Source: Phycisphaeraceae bacterium
GTDB lineage: Bacteria > Planctomycetota > Phycisphaerae > Phycisphaerales > Zrk34
Reading direction: 5' to 3'
DNA: 64,000 bases
NCBI GenBank assembly: GCA_028282805.1
Contig: JANQHD010000009.1
Span: 124,001 to 188,000 of the forward strand
How positions within the stretch are numbered: position 1 is the stretch's first letter; the number at the start of each line of letters is the position of its first letter. Both the position numbers and the translations under genes were made by a program. The notes below the pieces were generated by a model. It saw only the letters and a program-made list of their open reading frames with translations, made no database searches and was not told where the DNA came from. Below are positions 35,497-44,149 of the stretch, piece after piece.

Positions 35497-38400
35497 TCAG
35501 GTGCTTTGCGTGTGAATGATCTGGTTCGACAGCGAGACGGTGATCTTCGGGTCGTCGGTCGGGTCGGTGTCGTGGGCCTCGGCGAGCAGGGCCTCGGCGG
35601 CGGCGCGGGCGGCCTCCATCTTCGGGTAGCGCACCTCGCGGTAGCCGGTCACACCGTCGAGCGTGCGGCAGATCTTTACCCACTTGGCGTACTCGGCGTC
35701 GGTGCGGCAGTCGATGCGGTCGACCACCGACTCGAACCAGTCGCGGAACGCGCGCTCGCGTTTGTGCCAGCCCGGCAGCACGCCCCGCAACCACCCGCAG
35801 CGCGCCATCAGGCGCATCTGCCAGTCGCGGCCCTTCCAGTTGAACGCGATGCTGCGCCCGAAGACCACGAACTCCGGCCGGTTGTGGTGCAGGTACGTGA
35901 TCTTGTCGCCGCGCGCGGGGTTGACCTTGTAGCGGCGCTGGTCACGCTTGTACTTCTCGGGGCTGGTCAGCATCGCCGCGACGTACGGCTCGTCCTTGAT
36001 GAGCATCGCCTTGGCCAGGTTCCACACCACCGCGCGGGTCAGCGCGTAGTTGTGCTTGTCGTCGTCGCGTTTGAAGGTGGCGACCACGCGGTCGCAGTAC
36101 TTCTTGGCGTAGCCGATGTCGCCCCAGATGATGCAGTCGTAGGCCCGGATGACCACGTCGCGCATGAGCGCGTCGTCGACGCTCCGGCCGCGCGTGGCGC
36201 GGAACATCTGACGCATCAGCGTGCGGTACTGCTTGGTCAGGCGCCGGCCCCGCTTGCCGCGGTACTGCAACCGCAGCGTGTTGGTCTTCCGGCGGAACGC
36301 CTGCCGCGCCGACTCAAAGTCCTTGCGGCTCTCGACGATGAACAACTCCGGCTTGACCACGATCATGCGGCCGATGCTGAAGGCGCGCATGTTACGGTCG
36401 TACTCCTTGCGGATCAGCCGCTTCATCGCCACCTCGACCGCCTCTTGCGTCAGCGGGAAGTAGCCGAGCTGGTAGGCCATGCCGAGCATCATGATGTTCG
36501 CGTAGAGCTTGTTGTCGAGCACGCGCTCGCACAGGTCGCCGACGTTGAACCCGAAGTAGCGGTCGGGGTGCGTGTAGGTCCGCAGGCACGCCTCGAGGTC
36601 CATCGGGTCGAAGTCGTCCTGGCCCATCAAGGTCAGTATGGTCGGCGTCTTGGCGGTGTTGACCACGGTGGCGGTGCGGTCACAGCCGGCCACGCGGAAC
36701 GGGTGCTTGGGGTCGATGGCGCGGGCGGCTTCGAGCAGGTCCACGCCCAAAATCAAATCCGCCTTGCCGCAGGGGATGACCGGCGTGGTCTTGCCGGTCT
36801 TGTCGGTCCGGCTGTAAACGATCTGGCTGCACACGCCGCCGTTGCGGATCGCCAGGCCCTTCTTGTCGAGGTACTGGACGTGATAGCCCATCTCCTCGCC
36901 CGCGGCGACCAAAATGCTCGTCGCCAGACCGATGCCCATGCCGCCCACGCCCGCCAGGTAGCAGCGCCACTCGTCGGCGTCGGCGTGCACCGGCTTGGCC
37001 GGCGCGGGGATGTCGGTCAGGTCGACGTACTCGTCGCCGCTGCGGGCCGGCTGCTTGCGGGTGATGGTCACCTCTTCGAACGACGGGCACGCGTGGATCC
37101 GCGCGCACGCCCCGTCGTTGACGCACCAGCTCATGTCCGTCTGCATCTTCGGGCCGTAGTCCGTCGACACGATCTTCAGCCCCGGGCAGCCGGTCTGGTT
37201 CGTGCACTCCAGGCAGAACTCGCAGACCTCCTCGGCGACGTTCATCATCGTCTGCTTGGGCAGGTAACCGATCTCCTTGGCCACCGCGCTCTCTTCACGC
37301 CGGCGGCGGCGGTGGAAGGTGATGCCGCACTCCTTGTCGGCGATCACGATCTTCACGCCGTCGGCCAGCAGCGTCTGCTCGAGCATCTTGCGGTACTCGG
37401 CCCGGTCCGACGGGTCCATCCGCACGAGGCGCACGTCGTTCTTCAGCTGCTTGGGCACCATGCCCTTGACGATGCGCTCGATGTCCTGCGGCACCTGCTC
37501 CTCGCCGACCATGTTCGACTCGTTGCCGGCGTGCGGCTGGTGGCCGGTCATCGCCGTGGTCTGGTTGTCGAGGATGATGTACGTGATGTCCTGGCCCTGG
37601 GCGATCGAGTTGCTGATCGCCAGCTGGCCGGAGTGGTAGAACGTGCCGTCGCCCATGAACACCAATTGCTTGTTGACGATGAACGGGTCGGCGCCCGCGC
37701 CCGTCGCCCCGCCCAGGCCCATGCCGCTGTAGTTGTGCATCAGCGGCTTGGTCGGCTCGAACATGAGCATGGTGTAGCAGCCGGTGTCGCCGTGGCAGAC
37801 CAGGTCCACCGGCGGGCTCTTGTGCACGCGCTGCATGTAGTCGGCGTCGAGCAGGTCGTTGCGCAGTTCCAGCAGCGTGCTCGACGAATCGCGGTGCGGG
37901 CAGCCGGGGCAGAACGTCGGCGTGCGGTCGGGCAGGTGAACCTGCGCCCGCTTGGTCAGCTCGACGCGGTCCAGCTCGTCCGACAGCCGGCCGTTGGTCA
38001 TCTCGATCGGCAGCGTCGGGTGCTGCTTGATCAGCGGCACGAGGCGTTCGATCAGCAGCGAGGGGTGCAGGCCGCGCGTGGCGGGGATGCCCGGCAGGTC
38101 ACGCGGGAACGTCTTGCCCCATACCTCGCAGTTGAGCAGCGCTTTCTGGCGCAGGGGTGTGACGATCTGCTGCACCTGGCGCTCGACGAAGCTGCGGCGT
38201 TCCTCGATCACCACGACCTGCCCGCAGTGCTCGGCGAAGTCGGTAACGATCTGTTCGTCGAGCGGGTAGCTGAGGCCGATCTTGAGGATCGGGAACTGGT
38301 CGGACAGGCCGATCTCCGCCAGCGCGTGCACGAGGTACGAATAGGCGTTGCCGGAGGCGATGAAGCCCATGGGCACGCGTTCGCCGCGCTGCGGCTTGTT

Positions 38401-39165
38401 GACGATGCGGTTGATGCCCAGCCGGCGTGCCTCGGCCATGACCGCGGCGTGACGCGCGGCCATGCCCAGCTCACGCTGCCAGCTGCGCGGCGGCAGCAGC
38501 ACGAACTGGTCGAGGTTCGGCTCGATGTCTTTCTCGTAGCTCAGCAGCGCCTGCTGGTGGGCGTTGAGCGAGGGGTACTGGTTGGGCTTGACGTCGACCG
38601 TGCCGCCGCCGTCGGCCAGCGCGGTGGTCATCATGTAGCCCATGTAGATCTGTCCGGCCTTGCCGAGCTTGAACGACAGGTCGATCCAGTCCTTGACCTC
38701 TTGGGGGCCGGCGGGTTCGAGCATGGGCATGCGCAGGTGCTCGGCGATGAACCGGCTGTCGACGGGGGCCTGGGTGGAGTCGGACCACGGGTCGTCGCCG
38801 CACACGATCAGCGCCCCGCCGCCGCCCTTGGTGCCCGCGAGCACGCCGAGGGCCAGCGCGTCGGACGCGACGTGCACGCCGACCGACTTCATCGCGGTGA
38901 TGCAGCGGCACTCGGTCATCTGGGCGCCGTTGACCATGGCCACCGACAGCGCCTCGTTGTTGGCCACGCGCGCCACGATGCCGCGCTCGCGCAGCATGCC
39001 CTGGGCGGCTTCGAACGCGTCGAAGAAGCCGGCGATGGGCGAGCCGGGGTAACCGGTCAGCAGGTGGACGCCGCCCTCGGCCTCAAGGGCGCCCTTGAGC
39101 AGCAGCTCGCTGCCGGTGTATATCTCCCGCCCCGTGGCTTGGACAAAGCGCGGGTTTGTTTTCAT
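35497..39165 (-). CDS. single-chain indolepyruvate/2-oxoacid:ferredoxin oxidoreductase
   Basis: 1222 codons. Oxidatively decarboxylates an aryl 2-oxoacid to acyl-CoA using thiamine diphosphate and ferredoxin. Order: pyrimidine-binding domain I (LLTGYPGSPIAGF, about 36-48), C-terminal ThDP core (CPGCPHRDSS; HGDTGCYTM; FMGDGTFYHSG...LDNQTTAMTG), iron-sulfur segment with CEFCLECTNQTGCPG and CVNDGACARIHACPS (about 650-715), gamma-type domain (GVGGMGIGLATSIL, about 765), and a C-terminal region of about 250 residues like DUF6537. It is thus an IorA-IorB fusion. A 38-codon ORF overlaps its start by four bases. Confidence 0.93.
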   Translation of the reverse strand: MKTNPRFVQATGREIYTGSELLLKGALEAEGGVHLLTGYPGSPIAGFFDAFEAAQGMLRERGIVARVANNEALSVAMVNGAQMTECRCITAMKSVGVHVASDALALGVLAGTKGGGGALIVCGDDPWSDSTQAPVDSRFIAEHLRMPMLEPAGPQEVKDWIDLSFKLGKAGQIYMGYMMTTALADGGGTVDVKPNQYPSLNAHQQALLSYEKDIEPNLDQFVLLPPRSWQRELGMAARHAAVMAEARRLGINRIVNKPQRGERVPMGFIASGNAYSYLVHALAEIGLSDQFPILKIGLSYPLDEQIVTDFAEHCGQVVVIEERRSFVERQVQQIVTPLRQKALLNCEVWGKTFPRDLPGIPATRGLHPSLLIERLVPLIKQHPTLPIEMTNGRLSDELDRVELTKRAQVHLPDRTPTFCPGCPHRDSSSTLLELRNDLLDADYMQRVHKSPPVDLVCHGDTGCYTMLMFEPTKPLMHNYSGMGLGGATGAGADPFIVNKQLVFMGDGTFYHSGQLAISNSIAQGQDITYIILDNQTTAMTGHQPHAGNESNMVGEEQVPQDIERIVKGMVPKQLKNDVRLVRMDPSDRAEYRKMLEQTLLADGVKIVIADKECGITFHRRRRREESAVAKEIGYLPKQTMMNVAEEVCEFCLECTNQTGCPGLKIVSTDYGPKMQTDMSWCVNDGACARIHACPSFEEVTITRKQPARSGDEYVDLTDIPAPAKPVHADADEWRCYLAGVGGMGIGLATSILVAAGEEMGYHVQYLDKKGLAIRNGGVCSQIVYSRTDKTGKTTPVIPCGKADLILGVDLLEAARAIDPKHPFRVAGCDRTATVVNTAKTPTILTLMGQDDFDPMDLEACLRTYTHPDRYFGFNVGDLCERVLDNKLYANIMMLGMAYQLGYFPLTQEAVEVAMKRLIRKEYDRNMRAFSIGRMIVVKPELFIVESRKDFESARQAFRRKTNTLRLQYRGKRGRRLTKQYRTLMRQMFRATRGRSVDDALMRDVVIRAYDCIIWGDIGYAKKYCDRVVATFKRDDDKHNYALTRAVVWNLAKAMLIKDEPYVAAMLTSPEKYKRDQRRYKVNPARGDKITYLHHNRPEFVVFGRSIAFNWKGRDWQMRLMARCGWLRGVLPGWHKRERAFRDWFESVVDRIDCRTDAEYAKWVKICRTLDGVTGYREVRYPKMEAARAAAEALLAEAHDTDPTDDPKITVSLSNQIIHTQST

Positions 39166-39278
39166 GCCTTGCTTTCACTGATCGCCACCCGGGTCGCGGC
39201 GCAGCACAGGCCTGCGTCACGCACCCCGTCGGGCTCTTGGGGGTCTTCGGGTTTGTGCACGAATGCCATCCGTTGCAT
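39162..39278 (-). CDS. 38-residue ORF translationally coupled to the oxidoreductase gene
   Basis: ATG at 39278 with GAGGT six bases upstream; the TGA overlaps the ATG of the oxidoreductase gene (ATGA, 39162-39165). The peptide begins MQRMAFVHKPEDPQEPDG and ends ATRVAISESKA, with two adjacent cysteines in the middle. A TACAAT box (39301-39306) lies about 20 bases before the start. No family recognised. It may be a small protein or a leader that sets translation of the downstream gene. Confidence 0.5.
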   Translation of the reverse strand: MQRMAFVHKPEDPQEPDGVRDAGLCCAATRVAISESKA

Positions 39279-39537
39279 TGCGTACCTCTAGGGTGGAGCC
39301 ATTGTAAGGCTGGCCGCCCCCCCATGGCCAGCGCAAAGCCCGGCAAAAACACCTCGCATACACCCGATAATGCGGTTTCTACGCAAATATCGGCGGTCTC
39401 TCCCCCCGTCGCGACGCGCGCCTTGACCAGTTTGACTCACCCCGCCGTTGGGCAGAGGCGTGTAACGGGTGAGATAATCTTCAATCTAAGCAACGGCGGT
39501 CTTCCATCACCCCCAACCCGACGAATCAGGTGCGACC

Positions 39538-40503
39538 ATGCAAACGCAAGCCAATCCCACACCAGCAGATCGGGCGCCGGCCGTGGCGGCCGACGAGACC
39601 TTCGACGGCACTTGGCCGTTCCACGCTCACTACACCCACGCCCCCGGGTTCAAGATGCATTACGCCGACGAAGGCGAGGGCCCCGAGACGCTCCTGCTGC
39701 TCCACGGCGAACCCACGTGGGGCTACCTGTTCCGGCAGCAGATCCCCGCGTGGGCAAAACACACGCGCGTGATCGCACCCGACCACATGGGCTTCGGCAA
39801 GAGCGCCACGCCACCGGACCGCACGTATTGGCTTCAGGATCACATCGACAACCTCGAAGCGCTCGCAGCGGACCTGGACCTGCAGCAGATCACCCTCGTC
39901 ATGCACGACTTCGGCGGGCCGGTCGGCATGGGCCTGGCGGCCCGTCAGCCCGAGCGCATCAAGCGGATCGTGTCGGTCAACGGCCCGACCCCGTTCGGCC
40001 AACCGGACCTGGTCGAACGCGTGACGGCGAACGTTGGCGTCTCGCCGTGGTTCCAGTGGGTCATGCGGGCCGAAGCGGAAGGCACCCTTGAGCAGGTCCT
40101 GGGGCACCTCGGTTACCACATCCTCTCCACGTTGAAACTGAACGGCTTCGTGCGCAACGAAATCGTGACCGACACCTGGATCAAAGCATACGGCGCACCG
40201 TTCCCGACACCCGCACAGGCAGCGGGCGGCATCGGCTGGGCCAAGGGCTTCGCCACCGGAGCGCACCGGTTCGAAAACCCGACCCCGCAGGTCAAAGCAG
40301 CGATCCAAGCCAAACCCGCACTCGCGATCTGGGGCCAACAGGACCGCACCCTGCACGCCGAGCACTTCCTACCGCTGTTCAGCCAACTGTTCCCCGACGC
40401 CCCGGTGCATCATCTGCGGGGCGCGGGCCATTACAGCCCCGAAGACGCGCCAGACGAGATCACGCGGCTCGTGCTCGATTTTCTGGTCGCAAACCCGGTG
40501 TGA
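39538..40503 (+). CDS. alpha/beta hydrolase, haloalkane dehalogenase-like
   Basis: 321 codons. The haloalkane dehalogenase pattern is visible: LLLHGEPTWGYLFRQQIP (oxyanion/halide side), nucleophile Asp in LVMHDFGGPVGMG (about residue 123), and catalytic histidine in GAGHYSPEDAPDEI near the C-terminus. The residue after the nucleophile is Phe instead of the halide-binding Trp found in most characterised enzymes, so dehalogenation is uncertain; other hydrolysis is possible. The stretch 39279-39537 upstream is non-coding and holds GATAAT (39473-39478) as a possible -10 box. Confidence 0.82.
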   Translation: MQTQANPTPADRAPAVAADETFDGTWPFHAHYTHAPGFKMHYADEGEGPETLLLLHGEPTWGYLFRQQIPAWAKHTRVIAPDHMGFGKSATPPDRTYWLQDHIDNLEALAADLDLQQITLVMHDFGGPVGMGLAARQPERIKRIVSVNGPTPFGQPDLVERVTANVGVSPWFQWVMRAEAEGTLEQVLGHLGYHILSTLKLNGFVRNEIVTDTWIKAYGAPFPTPAQAAGGIGWAKGFATGAHRFENPTPQVKAAIQAKPALAIWGQQDRTLHAEHFLPLFSQLFPDAPVHHLRGAGHYSPEDAPDEITRLVLDFLVANPV

Positions 40504-40606
40504 CGAAAACCGACGCTGCTAACAGAGATTTAGCCGATTGCTGACCGGATGATAACCGCGTAACCTTACCCTGATTCCGGTTCCTTTCCTCGGCGAGCAA
40601 ACAGGG

Positions 40607-42406
40607 ATGGCACTGCGACAACCCAAACGGCCCCCCTTCAGGCTGATCAAACCCCGGCACGGACGCGCCCGGCGGGCGGTCAGTTCGATCGTCAACCCCG
40701 CCATCGAGCGGGCGCTGGCGTTCAATCGGCTCAACGACATCTACCGCCGCGTCGACGCCATCACCGACGACCGCCCCTTCGTCGAGAAGGTGCTCGAGGC
40801 GATGTCGATCAACGTCAACGTCGCCGCCGAGGAGCTCGAGCGCATCCCCGACACCGGCCCGCTGCTGGTCGTCGCCAACCACCCGTTCGGCGCCATCGAC
40901 GGCATCGTGCTCATGTCCCTGCTCCGCCGGGTTCGGCCCGACGGCAAAACCCTGGCCAACTTCCTGCTCGGACGGATCAAGGAGCTGCGCAGCTCGCTGA
41001 TCCTCGTCGACCCGTTCAACAACAAGCAGTCTAAGCGGCGCAACCTCGCGCCGATCAAGGAGGCGCTGGGCCACCTCAAGTCCGGCGGCGCGATGGGCAT
41101 GTTCCCCGCCGGCGAGGTCGCGCACCTGGACATCACCCAGCGCGGCATCGTCGACCCGCCGTGGACCGACATGGTCGGCCGGCTCGCCCGGCGCACCGGC
41201 GCGACGGTGGTGCCCGTGTACTTCCACGGCACCAACTCGCCGCTGTTCCACCTCATGGGCCTGATCCACCCCCGCCTGCGCACCGCCATGCTGCCGCGCG
41301 AGCTGGTCAAGAAACACGACACCACCATCACCGTCCGCATCGGCAAGCCCATCGCCGCCAAGCGCCTCGCCAAGCTCGAAAACGAACGCGCCGTCACCGA
41401 CTACTGCCGGGCGCGCTGCGACCTGTTGGCCGCGGGCAGCAAGAAACACGTCAAGCCCGTCGCCAAATCGCACGCCGACATGCAGCCGGTCATCGACGCG
41501 GTCGACCCGCAAGCACTCGCCGACGAGATCGCCGCCCTGCCCGCCGAGCGCTTCCTCGTCGACGCCGGCGACCAGCACGTGTACTGCGCCCCCGCCGACG
41601 AGCTGCCCAAGGTGCTGCGTGAGATCGGCCGGTTGCGCGAGATCGCCTTCCGCGAGGTCGGCGAGGGCACGGGCAAGCCGCTCGACCTCGACCGCTTCGA
41701 CCGCCTCTACCAGCACCTGTTCGTGTGGAACCCCGACAAACGCGAGGTCGTCGGCGGCTACCGGCTGGGCCTGACCGACCAGCTCGTCGCCCGCTACGGG
41801 TTGCGCGGCCTGTACTGCCGGACGCTGTTCGCGTTCGGCTGGAAGCTGCTCAAGCAGCTCGACCCGGCCGTCGAACTCGGCCGATCGTTCGTCCGCCCCG
41901 AGTACCAGCGCAGCTACGCGCCGCTGATGAACCTGTGGAAGGGCATCGGGGCGTTCGTCTGCCGCGCCCCGCAGTACTGCCGGCTGATCGGCCCGGTCAG
42001 CATCTCCAACGACTACCACGACGCGTCGCGCCGCCTGCTGATCGAGTTCCTCCGCGCCCACAACCTCGCGCCGCAGCTGGCCCGCTTGTGTCGGGCGCGC
42101 AACCCCTTCCGCGGCAAGAAGCGCCACAAACGCTTCACCACCCTGCCCGCGGTGTGCGTCGACGACCTCAACGACGTCGCCGAGCTGATCGACGACATCG
42201 AGAGCCAGCCGCGCGGCGTGCCCATCCTCATCAAGCAGTACCTCCGCCTCGGCGCCGTGTTCCTCGGCTGCAACCTCGACCCCGAGTTCGGCAACGCCCT
42301 CGACGCGCTGATGATGGTCGACCTGCGCAAGACCGACGACCGCATCCTCGTCAAGTACATGGGCGCCGAGCCGCTCAAACAGTTCCGTGCTTACCACGCC
42401 GAGTAA
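40607..42406 (+). CDS. two-domain acyltransferase, OlsF-like (ornithine lipid synthesis)
   Basis: 599 codons. N-terminal half: PlsC-type acyltransferase with NHPFGAIDG (HxxxxD, about residues 88-96) and FPAGEV. C-terminal half (from about 330): OlsB-type N-acyltransferase, with LREIAFREVGEGTGKPLDLD, VGGYRLG, LGRSFVRPEYQR and SISNDYHDAS. Known OlsF proteins join an O-acyltransferase and an ornithine N-acyltransferase and make phosphorus-free ornithine lipids alone. The head group acceptor here is not proven. Confidence 0.85.
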   Translation: MALRQPKRPPFRLIKPRHGRARRAVSSIVNPAIERALAFNRLNDIYRRVDAITDDRPFVEKVLEAMSINVNVAAEELERIPDTGPLLVVANHPFGAIDGIVLMSLLRRVRPDGKTLANFLLGRIKELRSSLILVDPFNNKQSKRRNLAPIKEALGHLKSGGAMGMFPAGEVAHLDITQRGIVDPPWTDMVGRLARRTGATVVPVYFHGTNSPLFHLMGLIHPRLRTAMLPRELVKKHDTTITVRIGKPIAAKRLAKLENERAVTDYCRARCDLLAAGSKKHVKPVAKSHADMQPVIDAVDPQALADEIAALPAERFLVDAGDQHVYCAPADELPKVLREIGRLREIAFREVGEGTGKPLDLDRFDRLYQHLFVWNPDKREVVGGYRLGLTDQLVARYGLRGLYCRTLFAFGWKLLKQLDPAVELGRSFVRPEYQRSYAPLMNLWKGIGAFVCRAPQYCRLIGPVSISNDYHDASRRLLIEFLRAHNLAPQLARLCRARNPFRGKKRHKRFTTLPAVCVDDLNDVAELIDDIESQPRGVPILIKQYLRLGAVFLGCNLDPEFGNALDALMMVDLRKTDDRILVKYMGAEPLKQFRAYHAE

Positions 42407-42714
42407 CACCCACCGCGCACGCGCCTTGCGCCCGCGCCATCGCGCCGAAGGCCAACCGCGTTTCTGACTCACAAGCAAGGCTCACACCCCGCGTGCGATG
42501 CGCCGGTGCGCATGGCGACCTTTGCGCGCGCACCACGCCGCGCACCAGCGTGTCGCCATGCGCGCGCCGCGGCAAAAAAAAGCGCCCCTCACAGCCCACA
42601 AACCCCCACGTCGCGCCCGTGCGCACGGCGCTGCGGCGCGCAGAAAACGAACGATCCGCTATTACGCGCTTGTTCATGTGGTGTTTGCTAAAACGGCGAT
42701 TCAAGCCCCGTGAC
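42407..42714. other. 308-bp gap with GC-alternating sequence and a 12-bp stem
   Basis: The gap lies between convergent genes. Much of it alternates G and C (GCGCGC, CGCGCAC). A perfect 12-bp pair, GCGCATGGCGAC (42508-42519) and GTCGCCATGCGC (42552-42563), encloses a 32-base loop that can form a further TGCGCG/CGCGCA stem. A run of eight A is at 42574-42581. Short arginine/alanine-rich frames cross it, but I do not accept them as genes. Confidence 0.5.
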
Positions 42715-43707
42715 TTATCCCGATCGCCGGCGGCCGAGGGCGAGCCCGCCCAGGACCAACAACATGAGCGAGGCGGGTTCGGGGATGAACAGTAGGGAAT
42801 TGGAGCCGGGTAAGCCGTCGCCCGGGGCGAAGACGTCTATGAACTGACCGGTCGCGCCGTCGTAACGCAGGATGCCGTCCGTCGACCAGGCCGCGACGTA
42901 GAGGTTGCCGTCGGGCCCAAACGCGATGTCCATCGGGATGTCGAGCCCACCCCCCTCGGCGAACACCGCGCCGGTTTTACCCGGCGCCGGCAACGGCGCG
43001 CCGGTCACGCCGTCGTAGCGAAGCACGGCGTTGGTGTTTTGCGCGGCGACGTACAAGGCGTTGTCCGAGCCGAACGCGATGTTGAGGGGCAGGTTCAAGC
43101 CGCCGCTGCCGCCGGGCACGAAGTCAACAAACGTCTGGCTCGTCGGGTTCCACTTGACCACCGCATCGGTGTCGTTCCGTGTCACGTACAGATCGCCGGC
43201 GTGGTCAAAGGTCAAACCTACGAGGCCCGCCGAGCCCGGAAACTGCTGAAACACGTCCACGAAAGCGCCCGTGACGCCGTCGTACCGAACCACCCTGTTG
43301 TTGTGGTTGCTGACCACGTAAAGGTAGCCATCGGGCCCAAACGCGAGGGCGTTGGGTCCGTCCAGCGTCTGCCCGGGTTGGATGTTGGGCCCGCTGCCGG
43401 GTTCGCCGCCCGCGAACACGCCGAGTGATTGCCCGGTCGTCCCGTCGAACCGGAGGATCGCATCCAGGCCGTGGCTGCTGACATAAAGGTCGCCGCCCGG
43501 GCCGATGATCATCTTGCCGCCCCTGTCCAGCGTGGGGTCGACGGCGAAGGGTGCTTCTACGGCACCGGTCAGACCGTCGTAACGGAGTATTTTCGCTTGG
43601 TTGACCGACTGGGCGAGCAGGTCAACCGAACCCACCGCCACGCCGTGTAAGAGCGTGGACACGCAAACCACCGAGATTGCGATCTTGAAGCGTGTTGCCT
43701 GTTGCAT
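42715..43707 (-). CDS. NHL-type beta-propeller protein with PEP-CTERM sorting signal
   Basis: 330 codons from the ATG at 43707 with GGAGG upstream. Signal peptide (IAISVVCVSTLLHGVAVG), then six or so repeats of about 45 residues with the pattern AFGPDGYLYVVSNHNNRVV and RYDGVTGAF (NHL/SMP-30-like blades), ending with IPEPASLMLLVLGGLALGRR, the PEP-CTERM signal cleaved by exosortase. The protein should be delivered to the cell surface. It is divergent from another PEP-CTERM gene across 442 bases. Confidence 0.9.
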   Translation of the reverse strand: MQQATRFKIAISVVCVSTLLHGVAVGSVDLLAQSVNQAKILRYDGLTGAVEAPFAVDPTLDRGGKMIIGPGGDLYVSSHGLDAILRFDGTTGQSLGVFAGGEPGSGPNIQPGQTLDGPNALAFGPDGYLYVVSNHNNRVVRYDGVTGAFVDVFQQFPGSAGLVGLTFDHAGDLYVTRNDTDAVVKWNPTSQTFVDFVPGGSGGLNLPLNIAFGSDNALYVAAQNTNAVLRYDGVTGAPLPAPGKTGAVFAEGGGLDIPMDIAFGPDGNLYVAAWSTDGILRYDGATGQFIDVFAPGDGLPGSNSLLFIPEPASLMLLVLGGLALGRRRSG

Positions 43708-44149
43708 CTTTTGCCTCCGATGTTGTATGGGCCCCTGAGCCGGACTGCGCAAGTCACCACCGTTTCGGGTCGTTCGCGAACGACAGCGCGCCCACGCCTC
43801 GCTGGGTTCGTTGCGCCCATGTTCGGAACAACCCCGTCAACCAAAACGACGGGCTCTCGCCCTCACACGACATTGGCCCTCTCGGATTCCCCTTGTGCGA
43901 CAGAACGTCTTAAGTTTTTACAATAACCAACTCATCCGATTAAGGCAAGGCCTATTCGAACGGGCCGATCTGCTTATAAGTGACCGGGCGTTGCCCAGCT
44001 TAACTGGTTCGGCGTTGGCGCACGCGATTGCCGCACGCAATCCCGCATTTCTGCGCAGCGGTTAAAAGTTCTTGTGATCGCACCGCGAGTCAACTTAAAA
44101 TGAGTGCGGGAGTACGCCGTTTGTTTCACCAAATTGGGAGAGAGTCTTC
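43708..44149. promoter_or_regulatory. divergent intergenic region between two PEP-CTERM genes
   Basis: 442 bases, less GC-rich than the genes. It contains a perfect 16-bp palindrome GTCGTTCGCGAACGAC (43769-43784), a possible operator, and AT-rich stretches around 43910-43945. No reading frame convinces. The promoter of the plus gene is listed separately. Confidence 0.6.
44072..44101 (+). promoter_or_regulatory. promoter of the PEP-CTERM gene at 44150
   Basis: TTGTGA (44072-44077), 18-base spacer, TAAAAT (44096-44101), about 48 bases before the ATG, which has GGGAGAG upstream. Confidence 0.65.

Noticed and set aside
35506-39291. Very long open frame (1261 codons) on the plus strand
   Set aside because: It is antisense to the oxidoreductase gene, whose domains are clear; the translation is rich in Val, His, Arg and Leu, as expected for the complement of GC-rich coding DNA.
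42498-42713. Short Arg/Ala/Lys-rich frames that look histone-like
   Set aside because: Several frames are open at once because of GC-alternating composition; no Shine-Dalgarno sequence or conserved pattern supports one.
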